This document shows, in pieces, positions 32,645 through 33,299 of a stretch of DNA of 33,299 nt. The position numbers were made by a program, and so were the translations under genes. How positions within the stretch are numbered: the stretch's first letter is position 1; each line of letters opens with the position of its first letter. Where the stretch lies: contig DRLG01000085.1 of the NCBI GenBank assembly GCA_011053135.1, positions 1 through 33,299 on the forward strand, given 5' to 3'. The notes beneath the pieces are model-generated. The model was not told the origin of the DNA. It was given only the letters and a program-made list of their open reading frames with translations, and searched no databases. The DNA comes from Chromatiales bacterium (GTDB lineage: Bacteria > Pseudomonadota > Gammaproteobacteria > SZUA-140).

Positions 32645-33299
32645 CGTCGTTTTAGGGATGCGTGTGAATGTGATCTCAATTCCTGGTGTGATTAAACAAA
32701 CTGAGTTCTGGGTAAATTCTGGAGGCGGGTATTATATTTGTGTTTCAAATGTCCATATGTGTATGGAGTCTCATGACAATCCCCAGTTCCGTGATGTTGT
32801 GAACAATGCAGATCTTGTTATTCCTGATGGTAAGCCGCTTGTTTGGGCTCAAAAACTACTGGGGGTAAAAGAAGCGCAGCAAGTTCGAGGAATGGATTTA
32901 ATGCTATCTCTGTGTGCATATGCTGAAGATAAAGGCTGGTCCGTAGGGTTTTATGGCTCTACCCCTGATGTGCTGTTAATGTTGAATGCTGCGCTTTTAC
33001 AACATTACCCAAACCTTGATATCAAACTCTCTTTGTCTCCGCCATTTCGCCCCTTGAGTGCTGAAGAGGAAGGTGATTATATTGCCAGGATCAATGACTC
33101 AGGTGTGAAAATCCTCTTCGTGGGGCTAGGGTGCCCGAAACAAGAGCGCTGGATGGCAGAGCATCGAGATCAGTTAAATTGTGTTATGATTGGTGTGGGC
33201 GCTGCTTTTGATTTTATCGCTGGCGAAAAACAGCATGCACCGATGTGGATGCAAGAAACAGGCTTGGAGTGGTTGTTCAGGCTGGTATGTGAGCCTCGA
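32637..33299 (+). CDS. WecG/TagA/CpsF-family glycosyltransferase (partial, runs off the window)
   Basis: The frame opens at ATG 32637, overlapping the previous gene by 8 bases, and is open to the last base (221 codons). The translation has the hallmarks of the GT26 family: SNVHMCMESHDN, ADLVIPDGKPLVWAQKLLG, FYGSTPDV, FVGLGCPKQERWM and GVGAAFDFIAGEK, then the conserved ETGLEWLFRL. Members such as WecG (ManNAcA transfer) and TagA add the second or a later sugar to a lipid-linked acceptor. Only a few C-terminal residues are likely to be missing. The specific donor is unknown. Confidence 0.93.
   Translation, partial: MHSVVLGMRVNVISIPGVIKQTEFWVNSGGGYYICVSNVHMCMESHDNPQFRDVVNNADLVIPDGKPLVWAQKLLGVKEAQQVRGMDLMLSLCAYAEDKGWSVGFYGSTPDVLLMLNAALLQHYPNLDIKLSLSPPFRPLSAEEEGDYIARINDSGVKILFVGLGCPKQERWMAEHRDQLNCVMIGVGAAFDFIAGEKQHAPMWMQETGLEWLFRLVCEPR

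Overview
The window reads as a chromosomal segment of a gammaproteobacterium. The gene order gyrA–serC–serA–pheA–aroF–tyrA–aroA–cmk–rpsA–ihfB–lapA–pyrF is typical of that class, and an O-antigen locus next to rpsA–ihfB is the arrangement known from Pseudomonas. I cannot name a genus. Every gene I support lies on the + strand, apart from one doubtful minus-strand remnant.

Region 1 (1–11.7 kb, about 55% GC) is housekeeping. It holds the 3' end of gyrA with an unusual (Ala-Asp)n tail, then a serine/aromatic amino acid run (serC, serA, pheA, a type I-beta DAHP synthase, tyrA, aroA), then cmk, rpsA, ihfB and a short lapA closed by a strong terminator. pyrF and a small secreted ComEA-like helix-hairpin-helix gene follow, closed by a second strong terminator. 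lapB, which usually sits between lapA and pyrF, is absent.

Region 2 (11.7–21.8 kb) starts the surface-polysaccharide (O-antigen type) locus. It has a Wzz chain-length regulator, manC and gmd (GDP-4-keto-6-deoxymannose), and then a nucleotide-sugar block: glucose-1-phosphate cytidylyltransferase (rfbF), a UDP-glucuronate-decarboxylase-like SDR, ugd, the PMP/[2Fe-2S] 3-dehydrase rfbH, an FAD/NAD reductase without its usual ferredoxin domain, and a CDP-abequose/paratose-synthase-like SDR. The usual CDP-glucose 4,6-dehydratase is not in the block. In its place are a UDP-glucuronate-decarboxylase-like gene and ugd, overlapping by one base, which suggests an alternative CDP-sugar route.

Region 3 (21.8–33.3 kb, much more AT-rich) is the assembly and transfer section: Wzx flippase, four glycosyltransferases, a Wzy-type polymerase and the start of a WecG/TagA-type transferase at the window edge. 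Embedded in it are a nucleotidyltransferase-like/thymidylate-kinase-like fusion and an aminoglycoside-phosphotransferase-fold kinase, whose joint function I cannot assign. From 25.4 kb to the end all genes overlap by 4–23 bases, which indicates a tightly coupled operon. Two diverged direct copies of a roughly 280-bp non-coding element, sharing an 89-bp core at 79/89 identity with a conserved nested hairpin, flank the wzx–glycosyltransferase pair and suggest cassette exchange. The drop in GC and the intergenic debris fit an O-antigen island that was acquired and rearranged beside a conserved core.
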